Shown: positions 1-8,418, counted from the first letter of the stretch. The stretch is 64,000 bases of DNA from Rathayibacter sp. VKM Ac-2856 (GCF_013205055.1 NZ_JABMLF010000001.1:310001-374000), one strand, 5' to 3'. The notes: generated by a model from the sequence alone, not told the origin. Numbers and translations are program-made.

Positions 1-672
1 CTGCTCGACGAGGCCGACGCCGACGGCCGGTCGCGACCCGGTCCGGGGCAGCGGCTGGCTCTCGCCGTCGGCGGGGTGCGCCGCCGCCTCGGCCGGACGC
101 CGGGCGGATCCGCGGCGACGATCGTCCCCCTGGCACTCGCGACGGCGTTCTCCGTCTTCTACGCCACCGTCAACTGGTCGCCCGGCGTCAGCTACCCCGG
201 TGCGATCGGTCCGTTCACCAATCCCGCCGTCCCCGTCGCGGGCACTCTCTTCGTCCTGGCGCTCGGCCTCGCGCTCTCGGGCCGCACAGGCGCCGCGCGG
301 ATCGCCGCCCTGCTCGCCGCGACGGCCGAGCTGAGCATCGCGCTCGTCGCTGTCTCGGCCGGCTGGCTCGGCCCGGGCCTCACGACCGCCGGGCCGGTCG
401 CCGCACTCGGCGTCCTGGCCGTCGTCCCCTGGCGCGGCCGTGCGGCGGCGGCGGTCTCGGTGCTCCTGCTCGTGGGCCTGCCTGCCGTGCTGATCGGGAT
501 CGAGGTCCTCTGCGCGACGGTCCTGATGGGCTTCCCCGCCCTGCGCGTCCTCCTGCCGCTGGTGGTCATCGCCGCGGTCCTGGCGCTGCTCACCCTGGCC
601 GCGCGCCGAGCCGCGCGTCTCGAGCGCGAGTCGATGATCCTGGGAGGGTCGTCCGCCGTCCCGTTGCACTGA
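1..672 (+). CDS. multi-pass membrane protein, 5' end cut by window edge
   Basis: The frame is open from the first base, so the gene begins upstream; the first GTG at 76 is an internal codon of a longer frame. About 223 residues are visible. After a basic segment (GGVRRRLGR) there are about five or six hydrophobic stretches rich in Ala, Leu and Val, then a basic C-terminal tail (ARRAARLERES). This looks like an integral membrane protein with a cytoplasmic tail. I see no catalytic motif and do not recognise a family. Function unknown. The next gene starts 92 nt later with its own ribosome-binding site. Confidence 0.6.
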   Translation: MLDEADADGRSRPGPGQRLALAVGGVRRRLGRTPGGSAATIVPLALATAFSVFYATVNWSPGVSYPGAIGPFTNPAVPVAGTLFVLALGLALSGRTGAARIAALLAATAELSIALVAVSAGWLGPGLTTAGPVAALGVLAVVPWRGRAAAAVSVLLLVGLPAVLIGIEVLCATVLMGFPALRVLLPLVVIAAVLALLTLAARRAARLERESMILGGSSAVPLH

Positions 673-764
673 CTCCACCGCGCGGTCGTCCGCGGGAAGG
701 GCCCGTCCTGCGGGAGACTGAGCGCAGGTGCGGGGTACGGCGCCACGCCCGGGGGGACGGAACG

Positions 765-1562
765 ATGACGGAACACGGCACGACGACAGGGCGGGTGCGC
801 CCGCGCCTCTGGATCGGACTGGCGGTGTGGGCGGGGTACCTCGCGTTCGTCGTCGCCGTGCAGGCCGCCGGTGGAGTGCCCTACGACGAGTGGGGCGACA
901 GCGCGGGCAACCTGTTCTTCGGCGCGGGGCTGTCGCTGATCCTCGCCACAGTTCTGCTGGCGGTCACCGTCACACTGCTGGGCTGGTGGCGTCCGGTGAT
1001 GCGCGAGCGCGAGCGGAGCCGCCATCGCTGGCTGATCGTCCTCCCCGCCCTGGTGGCGCTCGCCGCGGTGATGAACCTCGCGGGCACCGACTGGCCCGCC
1101 TACAGCGGAGCGTTCCTCGCGGCATCCCTGGTGCTCGCACTGGTCGGCTTCACCGAGGAGATCGTCAACCGCGGCATCCTGCTGGTGGCGCTGCGCACGC
1201 GGCTCGCCGAGGGCTGGGTGTGGTTCCTGACGACGGCACTGTTCGCCCTGACGCACCTCGCCAACGTGGCCCTCGGCGCGGACGAGGGCGGCACGCTCCT
1301 CCAGGTCGGCTTCGCCTTCAGCACGGGCACCGTCTTCTACATCCTCCGCCGCGTGACGGGCTCGCTCCTCTGGCCGATGCTGCTGCACGGACTGTGGGAC
1401 TTCTCGGTCTTCGCCGGAGGAGTGGGGACGCCGGGCGCCCTGTCCGGGCTCGCGAACCTGCTCGAGCCGCTCGCGGGGGTGCTCGCGATCCTCCTGGTCG
1501 TGTTCGCGATCCGCGGGGCGCGGGAGCGGATCGGCGCAACGCCCGCGGGAGGCACGGCATGA
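765..1562 (+). CDS. CPBP family intramembrane metalloprotease
   Basis: 265-residue polytopic membrane protein of the CAAX protease and bacteriocin-processing (CPBP, Rce1-like) family. All three signature motifs are visible: EExxxR (E131, E132, R136), FxxxH (F160, H164) and HxxxD (H208, D212), which in this family form the metal-dependent active site within the membrane. The ATG at 765 follows a G-rich ribosome-binding site at 751-757. The stop overlaps the start of a second CPBP gene by 4 nt, so the two are translationally coupled. The substrate is not known. Homologues act in prenyl-protein processing or bacteriocin self-immunity, but nothing nearby shows either role. Confidence 0.88.
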   Translation: MTEHGTTTGRVRPRLWIGLAVWAGYLAFVVAVQAAGGVPYDEWGDSAGNLFFGAGLSLILATVLLAVTVTLLGWWRPVMRERERSRHRWLIVLPALVALAAVMNLAGTDWPAYSGAFLAASLVLALVGFTEEIVNRGILLVALRTRLAEGWVWFLTTALFALTHLANVALGADEGGTLLQVGFAFSTGTVFYILRRVTGSLLWPMLLHGLWDFSVFAGGVGTPGALSGLANLLEPLAGVLAILLVVFAIRGARERIGATPAGGTA

Positions 1563-2380
1563 GGGCCGGCTCCGTGCGCGCGGCGCTGCTCCTCGTCGTC
1601 GTCTACGTCCTGCTCGCCTGGGGCCTCGGGACCGTGCTCAGCGACCTCGTCGGCGACGACCAGCCGGCGGCGCAGTTCGCGCTCGGCCACCTCGTCCCGC
1701 TGCCGATCGGCATCGCGCTCCTCCTGCTCTACGTGCACCGCGCCGGGCTCGGCTCCGCGGTGTGGCGCGAGCGGCCCACCCCCGCCCTCGTGCCGCCGCG
1801 CCGCTGGCTCATCGCGATCCCCGTGATCGCGATCGTGGAGCCGCTCGTCGAGCTCGCGGACGTGCCCTGGGCGGACGTCGCCCTCGGACTCGTCGCCGTC
1901 GTCGCCCTCGGGACCCTGCTGGTCGGCCTCGGCGAGGAGCTCCTCATTCGCGGTGTCCTGCTCACCGCCGTCCGTCGCCGCCACGGCGAGCTGGTGACGC
2001 TGCTCGTCACCGCCGGAGTCTTCGCCCTCGCGCATCTCCCCGGCAGCATCGCCGCCGGAGCGCCGCCCGCGGTCCTCGCGATCCAGGTCGGCGGACTCGC
2101 GGTGGTCGGCGCCGGCTACTACTGGATCCGCCGCGTCACCGGACGGCTCTGGGTCGCGGCGCTGGTGCACGCCTTCACCGACTGGGTGCTCTACCTCGGC
2201 AGCGGCGCGGACGTGCCCGCCACCTCCGTCCCCCAGGAGCACACGGGCTCGAGCGACCCCTTCATCGCCACGATCGAGGTCGTCCTCTGGATCCTGCTCG
2301 CGGTGGGCGTCGTCAGCCTGATCCGCGAGGACCGGCGGAACCGGCGGGGAGCTCCGCTCGGCGAGAGCGTCGCGCGCTGA
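1559..2380 (+). CDS. second CPBP family intramembrane metalloprotease
   Basis: 273-residue paralogue of the preceding gene, starting inside its stop codon (ATGA). It keeps the same motifs: EExxxR (E126, E127, R131), FxxxH ending at H159, and HxxxD (H204, D208), among about seven hydrophobic segments. The start is set by the overlap; the frame stays open further upstream but that part is antisense-like Arg-rich sequence. Both copies have an intact active site, so this is a tandem pair of potentially active proteases. They could act as a heterodimer or on different substrates; the sequence does not tell. Confidence 0.87.
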   Translation: MRAGSVRAALLLVVVYVLLAWGLGTVLSDLVGDDQPAAQFALGHLVPLPIGIALLLLYVHRAGLGSAVWRERPTPALVPPRRWLIAIPVIAIVEPLVELADVPWADVALGLVAVVALGTLLVGLGEELLIRGVLLTAVRRRHGELVTLLVTAGVFALAHLPGSIAAGAPPAVLAIQVGGLAVVGAGYYWIRRVTGRLWVAALVHAFTDWVLYLGSGADVPATSVPQEHTGSSDPFIATIEVVLWILLAVGVVSLIREDRRNRRGAPLGESVAR

Positions 2381-2748
2381 TGGGGCGGACGGAGGACCCT
2401 CACCCGGTGCTGCCCCAGCGGCGGCCGGCCTCGGACGTCCTCTCCGTCCCGATCCTGCTGCACACGATCGGACTGGCCGGGCTCCTCGTCCTCCCCCTCC
2501 TGTTCTTCCTCCTCGCCACGGCGTCGGGCGTCCGGCTCCAGGACGGCGGCTCGACGACCACCGACGCGGCGGTCGAGCTCTACCGGCTGGCCTTCTCGAT
2601 CGCCTTCGTCAGCGGCGGGCTGATCCTGCTCCTCGGAGCGATCCGACTCTCGAGGGGGACATCGGGAGCGGTCGACGGGGCCTGGGCGGGAGTGGCGCTC
2701 GTCGCCGTCGTCCTCGCGGCCGGCGGCTGGGCGCTGCTGGCGACCTAG
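2380..2748 (+). CDS. small membrane protein downstream of CPBP pair
   Basis: 122 residues with three hydrophobic segments (about residues 24-50, 70-92 and 100-120). The ATG shares one base with the TGA of the second CPBP gene, so the three genes form one tightly packed operon (765-2748). I do not recognise the family. The position suggests an accessory membrane subunit, which is only an inference from context. The start is chosen because of the stop/start overlap; upstream in-frame sequence is Arg-rich and does not look like protein. Confidence 0.7.
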   Translation: MGRTEDPHPVLPQRRPASDVLSVPILLHTIGLAGLLVLPLLFFLLATASGVRLQDGGSTTTDAAVELYRLAFSIAFVSGGLILLLGAIRLSRGTSGAVDGAWAGVALVAVVLAAGGWALLAT

Positions 2749-2760
2749 GAGAACCCACGA

Positions 2761-2798
2761 CACTCCGGTGGTCGGTCAGCACTCCGGTGGTCGGTCAG
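2761..2798. repeat. 19-bp perfect tandem duplication
   Basis: Two identical adjacent copies of CACTCCGGTGGTCGGTCAG. They lie 12 nt after the stop of the small membrane protein gene and 26 nt before the end of the convergent lipoprotein gene. I see no terminator hairpin here. Confidence 0.9.
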
Positions 2799-2823
2799 CG
2801 GAGGACCGGGCGACGGCCGCCCC

Positions 2824-3417
2824 TCAGACTGCGCGCAGGGCGGAGTGGACCACGACGACTCCGGGGCCGATCTCCCGATCGAGGTCGGCCTGGATCGAGC
2901 CGTCGTCGTGGACGACGACGAGATGGAGGGTGCCGTCGTACTCCGCAGTGTTCACGTAGTTCGGATCGTCGGACGAGCGCGCCCGGATCGCCTCGAGAGC
3001 CTGCGCGAGGGTCGCGGAGTCGGCCGACCCGACCGCGGACGCGACCGCATCGTCCTGATCGAGGCCCGTCTGGTCCCCCACCGCGAAGGGCCGGGTCAGG
3101 GTGATCGCGGACCCGTCCCACGTGCCGTGGAAGGTCCCGTCGAACCAGCGCGTCCCGCCCACCTCGGGCACCTCGGTGAGGGCGGCCCAGTCCAGTCCGA
3201 TCAGGGCCACCGCGTCACCCGTGCACTGAGGAGGTGCCGACTCGGCCACGCCGGAGAGGCACAGCTGCGGCACTCCGGAGCCCGGCCCGGACTCGATCAC
3301 CGTTCCCCAGCCGATCAGCTCACCGGCAGCAGACGGATCGGAGCCGCCGGATCCGCAGCCGGTCACCGCGAGCACGACGATCGCCAGACCTGCCAGACAC
3401 CCCACGCGTCGCCCCAT
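2824..3417 (-). CDS. secreted lipoprotein, unknown function
   Basis: 197 residues. The N-terminus is a typical lipoprotein signal: MGRR, a hydrophobic core, then the lipobox AVTGC with the acceptor Cys at residue 21, followed by a Gly/Ser-rich linker. The mature part is acidic and contains two more cysteines near residues 53 and 65 that could form a disulfide. I do not recognise a domain. It is the downstream member of a pair of minus-strand lipoprotein genes (the other at 3466-3954), 48 nt apart. Confidence 0.8.
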   Translation of the reverse strand: MGRRVGCLAGLAIVVLAVTGCGSGGSDPSAAGELIGWGTVIESGPGSGVPQLCLSGVAESAPPQCTGDAVALIGLDWAALTEVPEVGGTRWFDGTFHGTWDGSAITLTRPFAVGDQTGLDQDDAVASAVGSADSATLAQALEAIRARSSDDPNYVNTAEYDGTLHLVVVHDDGSIQADLDREIGPGVVVVHSALRAV

Positions 3418-3465
3418 GCGCTCATCCTCGCATCACGCGCGGCCTGGGGAGGAGCCGCGGCGACC

Positions 3466-3954
3466 TCAGGAGGCGGCGACGTCCCCGCGGATCGTGAGGA
3501 ACCAGACCGCGTCGCCGTCCGCGTCGGACACGATGGCGTCGACGCTCGAGATCGGCTTCTCACCGAGGGATGCCGGATCGATCTCGAGTGGGCCGTCGGC
3601 GCAGTCGATCGCGTCGAGGGTCGTGGTCGTCCTCGTCGTCGCACCGGATCCCGTGGACAGCGAGCCGATCTCGAGATCGATCGATCCGTCGCCGACGCAC
3701 TCGAGGGTGATCGCGGTCGGCAGGGCCGGGCGCGCGAGAACGGCCTCGACGCGGCCTCCGTCGGCAGCGGCGTCCGCCTGCAGGGACAGGACCGCTACGA
3801 CGTCGCGGTCCGCGTCTGCGTCCGCCTCCGCCTCCGCCTGGCGCTCGGCGCGCCACTGGGTGATGCGGGGGTCCTCGCCCGGAAGCGGGGTGCATCCGGC
3901 GAGAGCCGCGACGAGGACGAGACCTGCTGCTGCGCTGACCGAACGGTGCCTCAT
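3466..3954 (-). CDS. lipoprotein with charged coiled segment
   Basis: 162 residues: a signal peptide with lipobox AALAGC (Cys about residue 20), then a charged segment containing AEAEADADADRD, then a compact domain with two cysteines. The ATG at 3954 is preferred over an upstream GTG in the same frame because the signal peptide begins directly there. A -10-like TACTGT lies exactly 6 nt before it, which predicts a leaderless transcript. The upstream 37 codons in frame are Arg/Pro-rich and unlikely to be translated. Function unknown. Confidence 0.78.
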   Translation of the reverse strand: MRHRSVSAAAGLVLVAALAGCTPLPGEDPRITQWRAERQAEAEADADADRDVVAVLSLQADAAADGGRVEAVLARPALPTAITLECVGDGSIDLEIGSLSTGSGATTRTTTTLDAIDCADGPLEIDPASLGEKPISSVDAIVSDADGDAVWFLTIRGDVAAS

Positions 3955-3960
3955 CGCTCC

Positions 3961-3966
3961 ACAGTA
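3961..3966 (-). promoter_or_regulatory. -10 element, leaderless lipoprotein gene
   Basis: TACTGT on the minus strand, with 6 nt between it and the ATG at 3954. This spacing places the transcription start on the start codon. Confidence 0.5.
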
Positions 3967-4088
3967 GGGGCAGACCGAGGCCTCCCGTGAGGTGCCCTGC
4001 CGGGGCATCTCAGGTGCAACGCGCGCTCCCCTAGCCTGGGCCGACCGGGGCCGACCGCGCCCCATCCGCTCGACGTGAGGACGACGCC

Positions 4089-4685
4089 ATGCCCCTGGAT
4101 CTCTCCGACCTGCTCGACGCCCTCGACGCGGGGCGGACCATCGAGGGCGGCTCGCCGCTGCACGCCGTCATGCACGCGGCCAGTCAGGACGCGCTGCGCA
4201 CCACGGCCGAGCTGAACAGCGGCTATCACGAGCCCGAGCGGGTGCGCGAGCTGCTCGCCCAGCTGACCGGCCGCCCGATCGATCCGTCGGTGACGCTCTT
4301 CCCGCCGCTGCACGCGGACTTCGGCCGCAACCTCCGGATCGGCAAGAGGGTGTTCCTCAACTCCGGCTGCTCCTTCCAGGATCAGGGCGGGGTGACGATC
4401 GGCGACGACTGCCTCGTCGGGCACGACGTGGTCTTCGCGTCGCTCAACCACGATCTCGACCCGGCGAAGCGCGGCGACCTGCACCCGGCTCCGATCGTCA
4501 TCGGGTCGAACGTCTGGATCGGCGCCAGGGCGACGCTGCTCGCGGGTGTGACGGTCGGGGACGACGCCGTCATCGCCGCCGCCGCGGTCGTCACGAAGGA
4601 CGTCCCAGCGGGCGCGGTGGTCGTCGGGGCCCCGGCACGCGTCGTCCGGAACGTGCGGGACGGCGCGCCCGGATCGCCGGGATGA
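4089..4685 (+). CDS. sugar O-acetyltransferase-like, left-handed beta-helix (Maa/NodL type)
   Basis: 198 residues of the maltose/galactoside O-acetyltransferase type. An N-terminal helical region contains [20 protein letters not shown], the substrate-side segment of this family. From about residue 75 there are hexapeptide repeats of the beta-helix ([61 protein letters not shown]). The catalytic His is in SLNHDLDP (about residue 120). The family acetylates sugars with acetyl-CoA as a cytoplasmic trimer. The true acceptor is unknown. A TAGCCT at 4032-4037 may be the -10 element. Confidence 0.82.
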   Translation: MPLDLSDLLDALDAGRTIEGGSPLHAVMHAASQDALRTTAELNSGYHEPERVRELLAQLTGRPIDPSVTLFPPLHADFGRNLRIGKRVFLNSGCSFQDQGGVTIGDDCLVGHDVVFASLNHDLDPAKRGDLHPAPIVIGSNVWIGARATLLAGVTVGDDAVIAAAAVVTKDVPAGAVVVGAPARVVRNVRDGAPGSPG

Positions 4686-4698
4686 TCGCCGAGTCCGG

Positions 4699-5448
4699 TC
4701 AGCGCGCGCGGTCCCAGACGTCCGCGTTCGAGACGACGTCCTCCGCGACCTCCACCACGGACCGCGCATCCGCGAGCGCATGCGCCCGCAGCAGCAGCAG
4801 GGCGTCCGGCAGCGCTACGTGATAGCGGGCGGCGACCACTCCCGTCGCCTGGTGGAGGGTGCGCGGCGAAGTGCCGTCGCCGCTGTCCGCGCGCGACGGA
4901 GCGGGCACCACGGCGCTCAGCACGCCGAGCGCCGTGCGCGCCGTCGCGGCGGAGAGCTCCTCGATCACCCCGGCCCCGAGCGGCCCGGCCGTGCGCGAGT
5001 AGAGGTCGACGGCGCCGATCAGCAGGCCGGCGAAGACCAGCGGGAACGCGAACACCGCGCGCACGTCGATGTCGTCGACGGCCTCGCTGAAGACGGGCCA
5101 GCGGTCCTCGGTCGCGGAGTCGATCATCGCGACCGGGGCGCCCTCGGCGATGGCGGCCCAGCACGGACCGTCGCGGAGCTCGAGCTGGATCGCGTCGAGC
5201 CGGGCGGCGGTGCTGTCGCTGGCAGCGACGGTCTCGGCACCGAACGGGCTGCCGAGGGTCGAGACGGCCACGCCGTCGACCGGGACGCCGCGCAGGTACG
5301 GCGCGATGAGGGCGGCGCCGTCCACCGGCGCAGGGCGCAGGCTCCGCAGCTGCTGACCGACGTGCCGGGCGAGTCCGGCGTGGATCCCGCCGGGCGGGGC
5401 GAGGGCGGCGAGCAGCTCGTCGATGACGGGGTCGGCGGGATCGCTCAC
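4699..5448 (-). CDS. GAF and ANTAR domain protein, putative RNA-binding antiterminator
   Basis: 249 residues. A GAF sensor domain spans about residues 20-175 (pattern DGPCWAAIAEG ... DVRAVFAFPLVFAGLLIGAVDLY). A C-terminal ANTAR domain spans about residues 190-245 (LHQATGVVAARYHVALPDAL, then ALLLLRAHA). ANTAR domains bind tandem hairpins in nascent RNA and prevent termination. The GTG at 5448 is chosen because AGGAAGGGAG precedes it at good spacing; the frame stays open upstream. It lies downstream of the P450 gene on the same strand, 133 nt away. The signal sensed and the RNA target cannot be read from sequence. Confidence 0.82.
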   Translation of the reverse strand: MSDPADPVIDELLAALAPPGGIHAGLARHVGQQLRSLRPAPVDGAALIAPYLRGVPVDGVAVSTLGSPFGAETVAASDSTAARLDAIQLELRDGPCWAAIAEGAPVAMIDSATEDRWPVFSEAVDDIDVRAVFAFPLVFAGLLIGAVDLYSRTAGPLGAGVIEELSAATARTALGVLSAVVPAPSRADSGDGTSPRTLHQATGVVAARYHVALPDALLLLRAHALADARSVVEVAEDVVSNADVWDRAR

Positions 5449-5581
5449 GGCGGCTCCCTTCCTGACCGGGCCCGTCTCGGCGTTCGGGCATCGCGTTCGA
5501 ATCGGGGAAACGCTAGAAGTGCCCGCGGATGCTGTCGAGGACGTTGACAGATCCGGGGATCGCGGTTCGGCAGGACCGGCG

Positions 5582-6937
5582 TCAGTGGAACGGGCAGCGC
5601 GGCCCGGAGCCCGCCGCGCGGACACGGCCGCCCGAGGACGGCTTCGTCGGCAGGCGACGCCGGTTCACGTCGAGTCCCTCGCCCGCGATCTCGACGCGCG
5701 GGTCGCTGAGCGCGGTGATCGCGAGTGCGAGCCCCGCGATCGCGAGCTTCTCCCCCGGGCAGCGGTGGCCGGTGGCGACGCCCGCCCCGCCGTGCGGGAC
5801 GAAGACGGGGATCGCCTCGTACTCCTCGACGTCGAGGAAGCGCTCCGGGGCGAAGTCGTCCGCGCGGCTCCAGGACCGCTCGTCGGTGTCCGTCCCGATG
5901 ATGTCCAGCAGCACCCGCCCGCCGGCCTCGAGCCGCCGCCCGTCGAGCTCCACGTCCTCCCGGGCCCAGCCGGGCAGCATCGGGACGAACGGGGCGGTGC
6001 GGCGGATCTCCTGAGCGAACGCGGTCGCGAGCGGGCCGGGACCGGTCGCCGCGGCCGCTTCCGCCCTCTCCGCCTCCGCCTCCGCTGCGATGCGCCGCCG
6101 CCACTCCGGCCGCTCGTGCAGCTCCTTCGCGGCGAAGGCGACGAAGCGGGCGACGGCGATCAGCGGCCGGATGCTGTTCTGCAGCTCGACCCCCGCGATC
6201 CGCGCCGGCAGCAGCTTCCCCGATCGGTCGCGGTGCCAGGACCACTCGTGCAGCGCGGTGCCCGGCTCGGCGGGCAGGACCCCGGCGCGGACCGCGGCCA
6301 CGAGTCGGCGGGCGTGCCGGTCCGACCACAGGCGGTTCGCTGCGGCGAGGAGGTACTCGGGCGAGTAGGGGGCGCCGAAGCCGTTGACGATCTGCGCCAG
6401 CCGCGCGGCCCACCGGGTCTTCGCGGCCCGGCTGCCGGGCAGGCCCGCCCAGCGCATGCCCGCCCGGCCGAACACCCCGACCGCGGCGTCGTACGCGCTC
6501 CGGGTGCCGCCCGCCGTCCAGGCCGCGACCTCCTCCTGCCACTCGCGCCTCAGCAGCGGGACGAGCCGCTCGACCTGCGCGTCCTCGTACGCCACGTCGA
6601 CGAAGACGGCCTTCCGGTGCCGGTGCTCGTCCCCGTCGAGGCTGTGCACCGACCCGGTGCCGAACAGCGTCCGCTGCACGAGCCCGGGCATCGCTCCGTG
6701 GCGGGCGATCCGCGACTCGTCGTAGAAGAGGTCGACCGCCTCGGCGCCGCGCACCAGCAGAGCGTCGCGCCCGAGCAGTCGCAGCGGGACCGCGCGCGCC
6801 CCGTCCCGGGTGCCCGCCCAGAGGCGTGCACCGAAGCCGTAGCCGTGCAGCAGGAGCGACAGGGAGTCGTCGCGGAGGAGGGCCACCGGGGCGGACCCGC
6901 GGTGGGCACGGCGGCGGCGCGAGGCGAGGGAGGTCAT
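5582..6937 (-). CDS. cytochrome P450 of the CYP152 peroxygenase family, OleT-like
   Basis: 451 residues. The heme-binding loop is FVPHGGAGVATGHRCPGE with Cys393, and the ExxR motif is E310-R313. The I-helix shows NSIRPLIAVARFVAF in place of the usual acid-Thr pair: the Arg-Pro (R257-P258) is the hallmark of H2O2-dependent fatty-acid peroxygenases (CYP152), where Arg binds the fatty-acid carboxylate. The segment RTLFGTGSVHSLDG aligns with OleT of Jeotgalicoccus, so F92, H98 and R257 match its Phe79-His85-Arg245 triad used in decarboxylation to terminal alkenes. BS-beta-type hydroxylases have Gln at the His position. Activity may be alpha/beta-hydroxylation, decarboxylation or both. No redox partner genes are nearby, as expected for a peroxygenase. 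Confidence 0.88.
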   Translation of the reverse strand: MTSLASRRRRAHRGSAPVALLRDDSLSLLLHGYGFGARLWAGTRDGARAVPLRLLGRDALLVRGAEAVDLFYDESRIARHGAMPGLVQRTLFGTGSVHSLDGDEHRHRKAVFVDVAYEDAQVERLVPLLRREWQEEVAAWTAGGTRSAYDAAVGVFGRAGMRWAGLPGSRAAKTRWAARLAQIVNGFGAPYSPEYLLAAANRLWSDRHARRLVAAVRAGVLPAEPGTALHEWSWHRDRSGKLLPARIAGVELQNSIRPLIAVARFVAFAAKELHERPEWRRRIAAEAEAERAEAAAATGPGPLATAFAQEIRRTAPFVPMLPGWAREDVELDGRRLEAGGRVLLDIIGTDTDERSWSRADDFAPERFLDVEEYEAIPVFVPHGGAGVATGHRCPGEKLAIAGLALAITALSDPRVEIAGEGLDVNRRRLPTKPSSGGRVRAAGSGPRCPFH

Positions 6938-6970
6938 GCGCTCCAGGGTGGCAAGAGCCCGGCGCGTCCT

Positions 6971-6988
6971 CCAAGGGGGTCCCCCTGG
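6971..6988. promoter_or_regulatory. near-palindrome upstream of P450 gene
   Basis: CCAAGGGGGTCCCCCTGG, an inverted repeat with one extra A, 34-51 nt before the P450 start. It could be an operator or part of a promoter. There is no direct evidence for a binding protein. Confidence 0.35.
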
Positions 6989-7096
6989 CGCCGGATCCGT
7001 GCTCAGCGACGTCGCCGGCGCCCCGCGGCCGAGCAGGCGGCCGGGCTGGGCCCGCGCCCGGTACGCTCGTCAGCGGATCCGAGAGGGAGGCGCCCG

Positions 7097-7480
7097 GTGC
7101 TGGAGACGATCCTGGAGGCTCTCTCCCTCATCACGATCCCGCTGGGACTGCTGTTCCTGTTCGCGGCCTTCGTCGGGCTGCTGATCGACGGCCGCTGGTG
7201 GACGACGACCGCCTACCTCGAGGAGGGTCCGCCCCGCGCGCTGCACTGGGTCACCCGCGCGGGCGAGGTCCGGTCGAGGCCGCTCAGCGCGGACGATCCG
7301 CTGACGCCTGTGGGCTCGGATCAGCGCGAGGTCTACTACCGCGAGGAGGACCCGGAGCGGATCCGGCTGCACCGCCGCGCGGATCCGGTGCGCGCGCTGC
7401 GGCTGACCGGTCTGATCCTGCTCGGCACCGGCGCGGTCTGCGCGATCGTGTCGACGCTGCTGGCGGTCCTCGGCTCCTGA
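7097..7480 (+). CDS. small two-TM membrane protein
   Basis: 127 residues with an N-terminal hydrophobic segment (about residues 9-30) and a C-terminal one (about 100-125) around a charged, Arg/Glu-rich middle (YYREEDPERIRLHRRADPVRA). The GTG at 7097 follows GAGAGGGAGG at 7081-7090. A TACGCT about 30 nt upstream may be the -10 element. Family not recognised. The middle, which carries a WWTTTAYLEEG segment, is probably cytoplasmic. Confidence 0.65.
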   Translation: MLETILEALSLITIPLGLLFLFAAFVGLLIDGRWWTTTAYLEEGPPRALHWVTRAGEVRSRPLSADDPLTPVGSDQREVYYREEDPERIRLHRRADPVRALRLTGLILLGTGAVCAIVSTLLAVLGS

Positions 7481-7511
7481 GCCCGCTCGATGGCCGGGGT
7501 TGCGGTGGCGG

Positions 7512-7730
7512 TCAGGCCTCCGGGCGCCGATCGTCGTCGATCGCGCGTCGGTTCGCCTCGTCCTCGCGGGCGAGCTTCGCGGCGCTCGCCGGAGTGATGA
7601 TCCCGGCCCGCCTCAGCGCGCTCGTGACCGCCGCGCGCACGACGAAGAAGATCGCGACGAGCACGAGCGCGAACCAGAAGAGGTTCAGCAGGAGTCCGGT
7701 CAGCAGGGCGGCGAAGGACGTGGGTTCCAT
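7512..7730 (-). CDS. small single-TM membrane protein
   Basis: 72 residues: a hydrophobic segment at about residues 8-31 (LLTGLLLNLFWFALVLVAIFF) followed by a basic then acidic tail ending DDDRRPEA. ATG at 7730 has TAGCGT ending 7 nt upstream; an in-frame GTG at 7739 would add three residues. Function unknown. It lies between the two-TM protein and the sigma factor, with no overlap to either. Confidence 0.55.
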   Translation of the reverse strand: MEPTSFAALLTGLLLNLFWFALVLVAIFFVVRAAVTSALRRAGIITPASAAKLAREDEANRRAIDDDRRPEA

Positions 7731-7797
7731 GCGCTCCACGCTAGCCGCCGGGTCCTTCGCGGCAGAGACCCCTCGTTGCCGGGTGCCGCGCCGCTGA

Positions 7798-8418
7798 TCA
7801 CCGCCAGTGCGCGAGCGTCGCCTCCATCAGCAGGCGGGCGCGCGAGAGCTGGCCGCGCACCACGGTCGCGCTGACACCGAGCTCGGCGCCGATGTCGTCG
7901 TAGCTGCGCTGCTGCAGCTGACGCAGCTCCCAGCAGCGGCGCTGGAGCTCGGGCATGCGGTCGAGCACGGCGCGGGCTTCGGCGACGAGGGCGGAGCGCT
8001 CCGAGACCGCCGTGGGGCAGTGGTCGAACGACTCGGGCAGGTCCTGCTCCAGCTCCGCGCGGCGGCGGTGATCGGCGGAGCGCAGCCTGTCGTAGCAGCG
8101 CCGACGGACGGTGGTGAGCAGCCAGCCGACGATGGTCTCCCCGTCGATCACGCTGTCCATGTGCGTCCAGGCGGCGACGAACGTCTCCTGCACCACGTCG
8201 TCGACGTCGCTCGAGGCGCGCAGGATCCGCATCGCGGTCGCCCGCAGCAGCGAGGTGTGCCGGCGGACGATCTCGGCGAAGGCGCGGTCGTCGCCCGAGG
8301 ACGAGCGGATGACGAGCATCCGGTCGGAGTCGGTCGGGAGCAGCGGCAGGGCCGGCGCGGGGAGGACGCGCGGGTGGGCGGCGGCGCGGCGGGCGGCGGG
8401 GGCTGTGGTGGCGAGCAT
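7798..8418 (-). CDS. ECF-type RNA polymerase sigma factor
   Basis: 206 residues. Region 2 spans about residues 45-115 (DRAFAEIVRRHTSLLRATAMRI, then SDVDDVVQETFVAAW, the core-binding and -10 recognising part). Region 4 spans about 150-203 (LDRMPELQRRCWELRQLQQ, then YDDIGAELGVSATVVRGQLSRAR). It lacks regions 1 and 3, so it belongs to the ECF group. The N-terminal 35 residues are Ala/Pro-rich and poorly conserved in type, so the true start could be later. No anti-sigma gene is adjacent. The ThrE-like gene is divergent, 226 nt away, and could be a target. Confidence 0.85.
   Translation of the reverse strand: MLATTAPAARRAAAHPRVLPAPALPLLPTDSDRMLVIRSSSGDDRAFAEIVRRHTSLLRATAMRILRASSDVDDVVQETFVAAWTHMDSVIDGETIVGWLLTTVRRRCYDRLRSADHRRRAELEQDLPESFDHCPTAVSERSALVAEARAVLDRMPELQRRCWELRQLQQRSYDDIGAELGVSATVVRGQLSRARLLMEATLAHWR

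Noticed and set aside
5485-5515. GTTCGAATC resembling a tRNA T-loop
   Set aside because: The flanking bases do not form the 5-bp T stem, and no acceptor, D or anticodon arms can be placed upstream.
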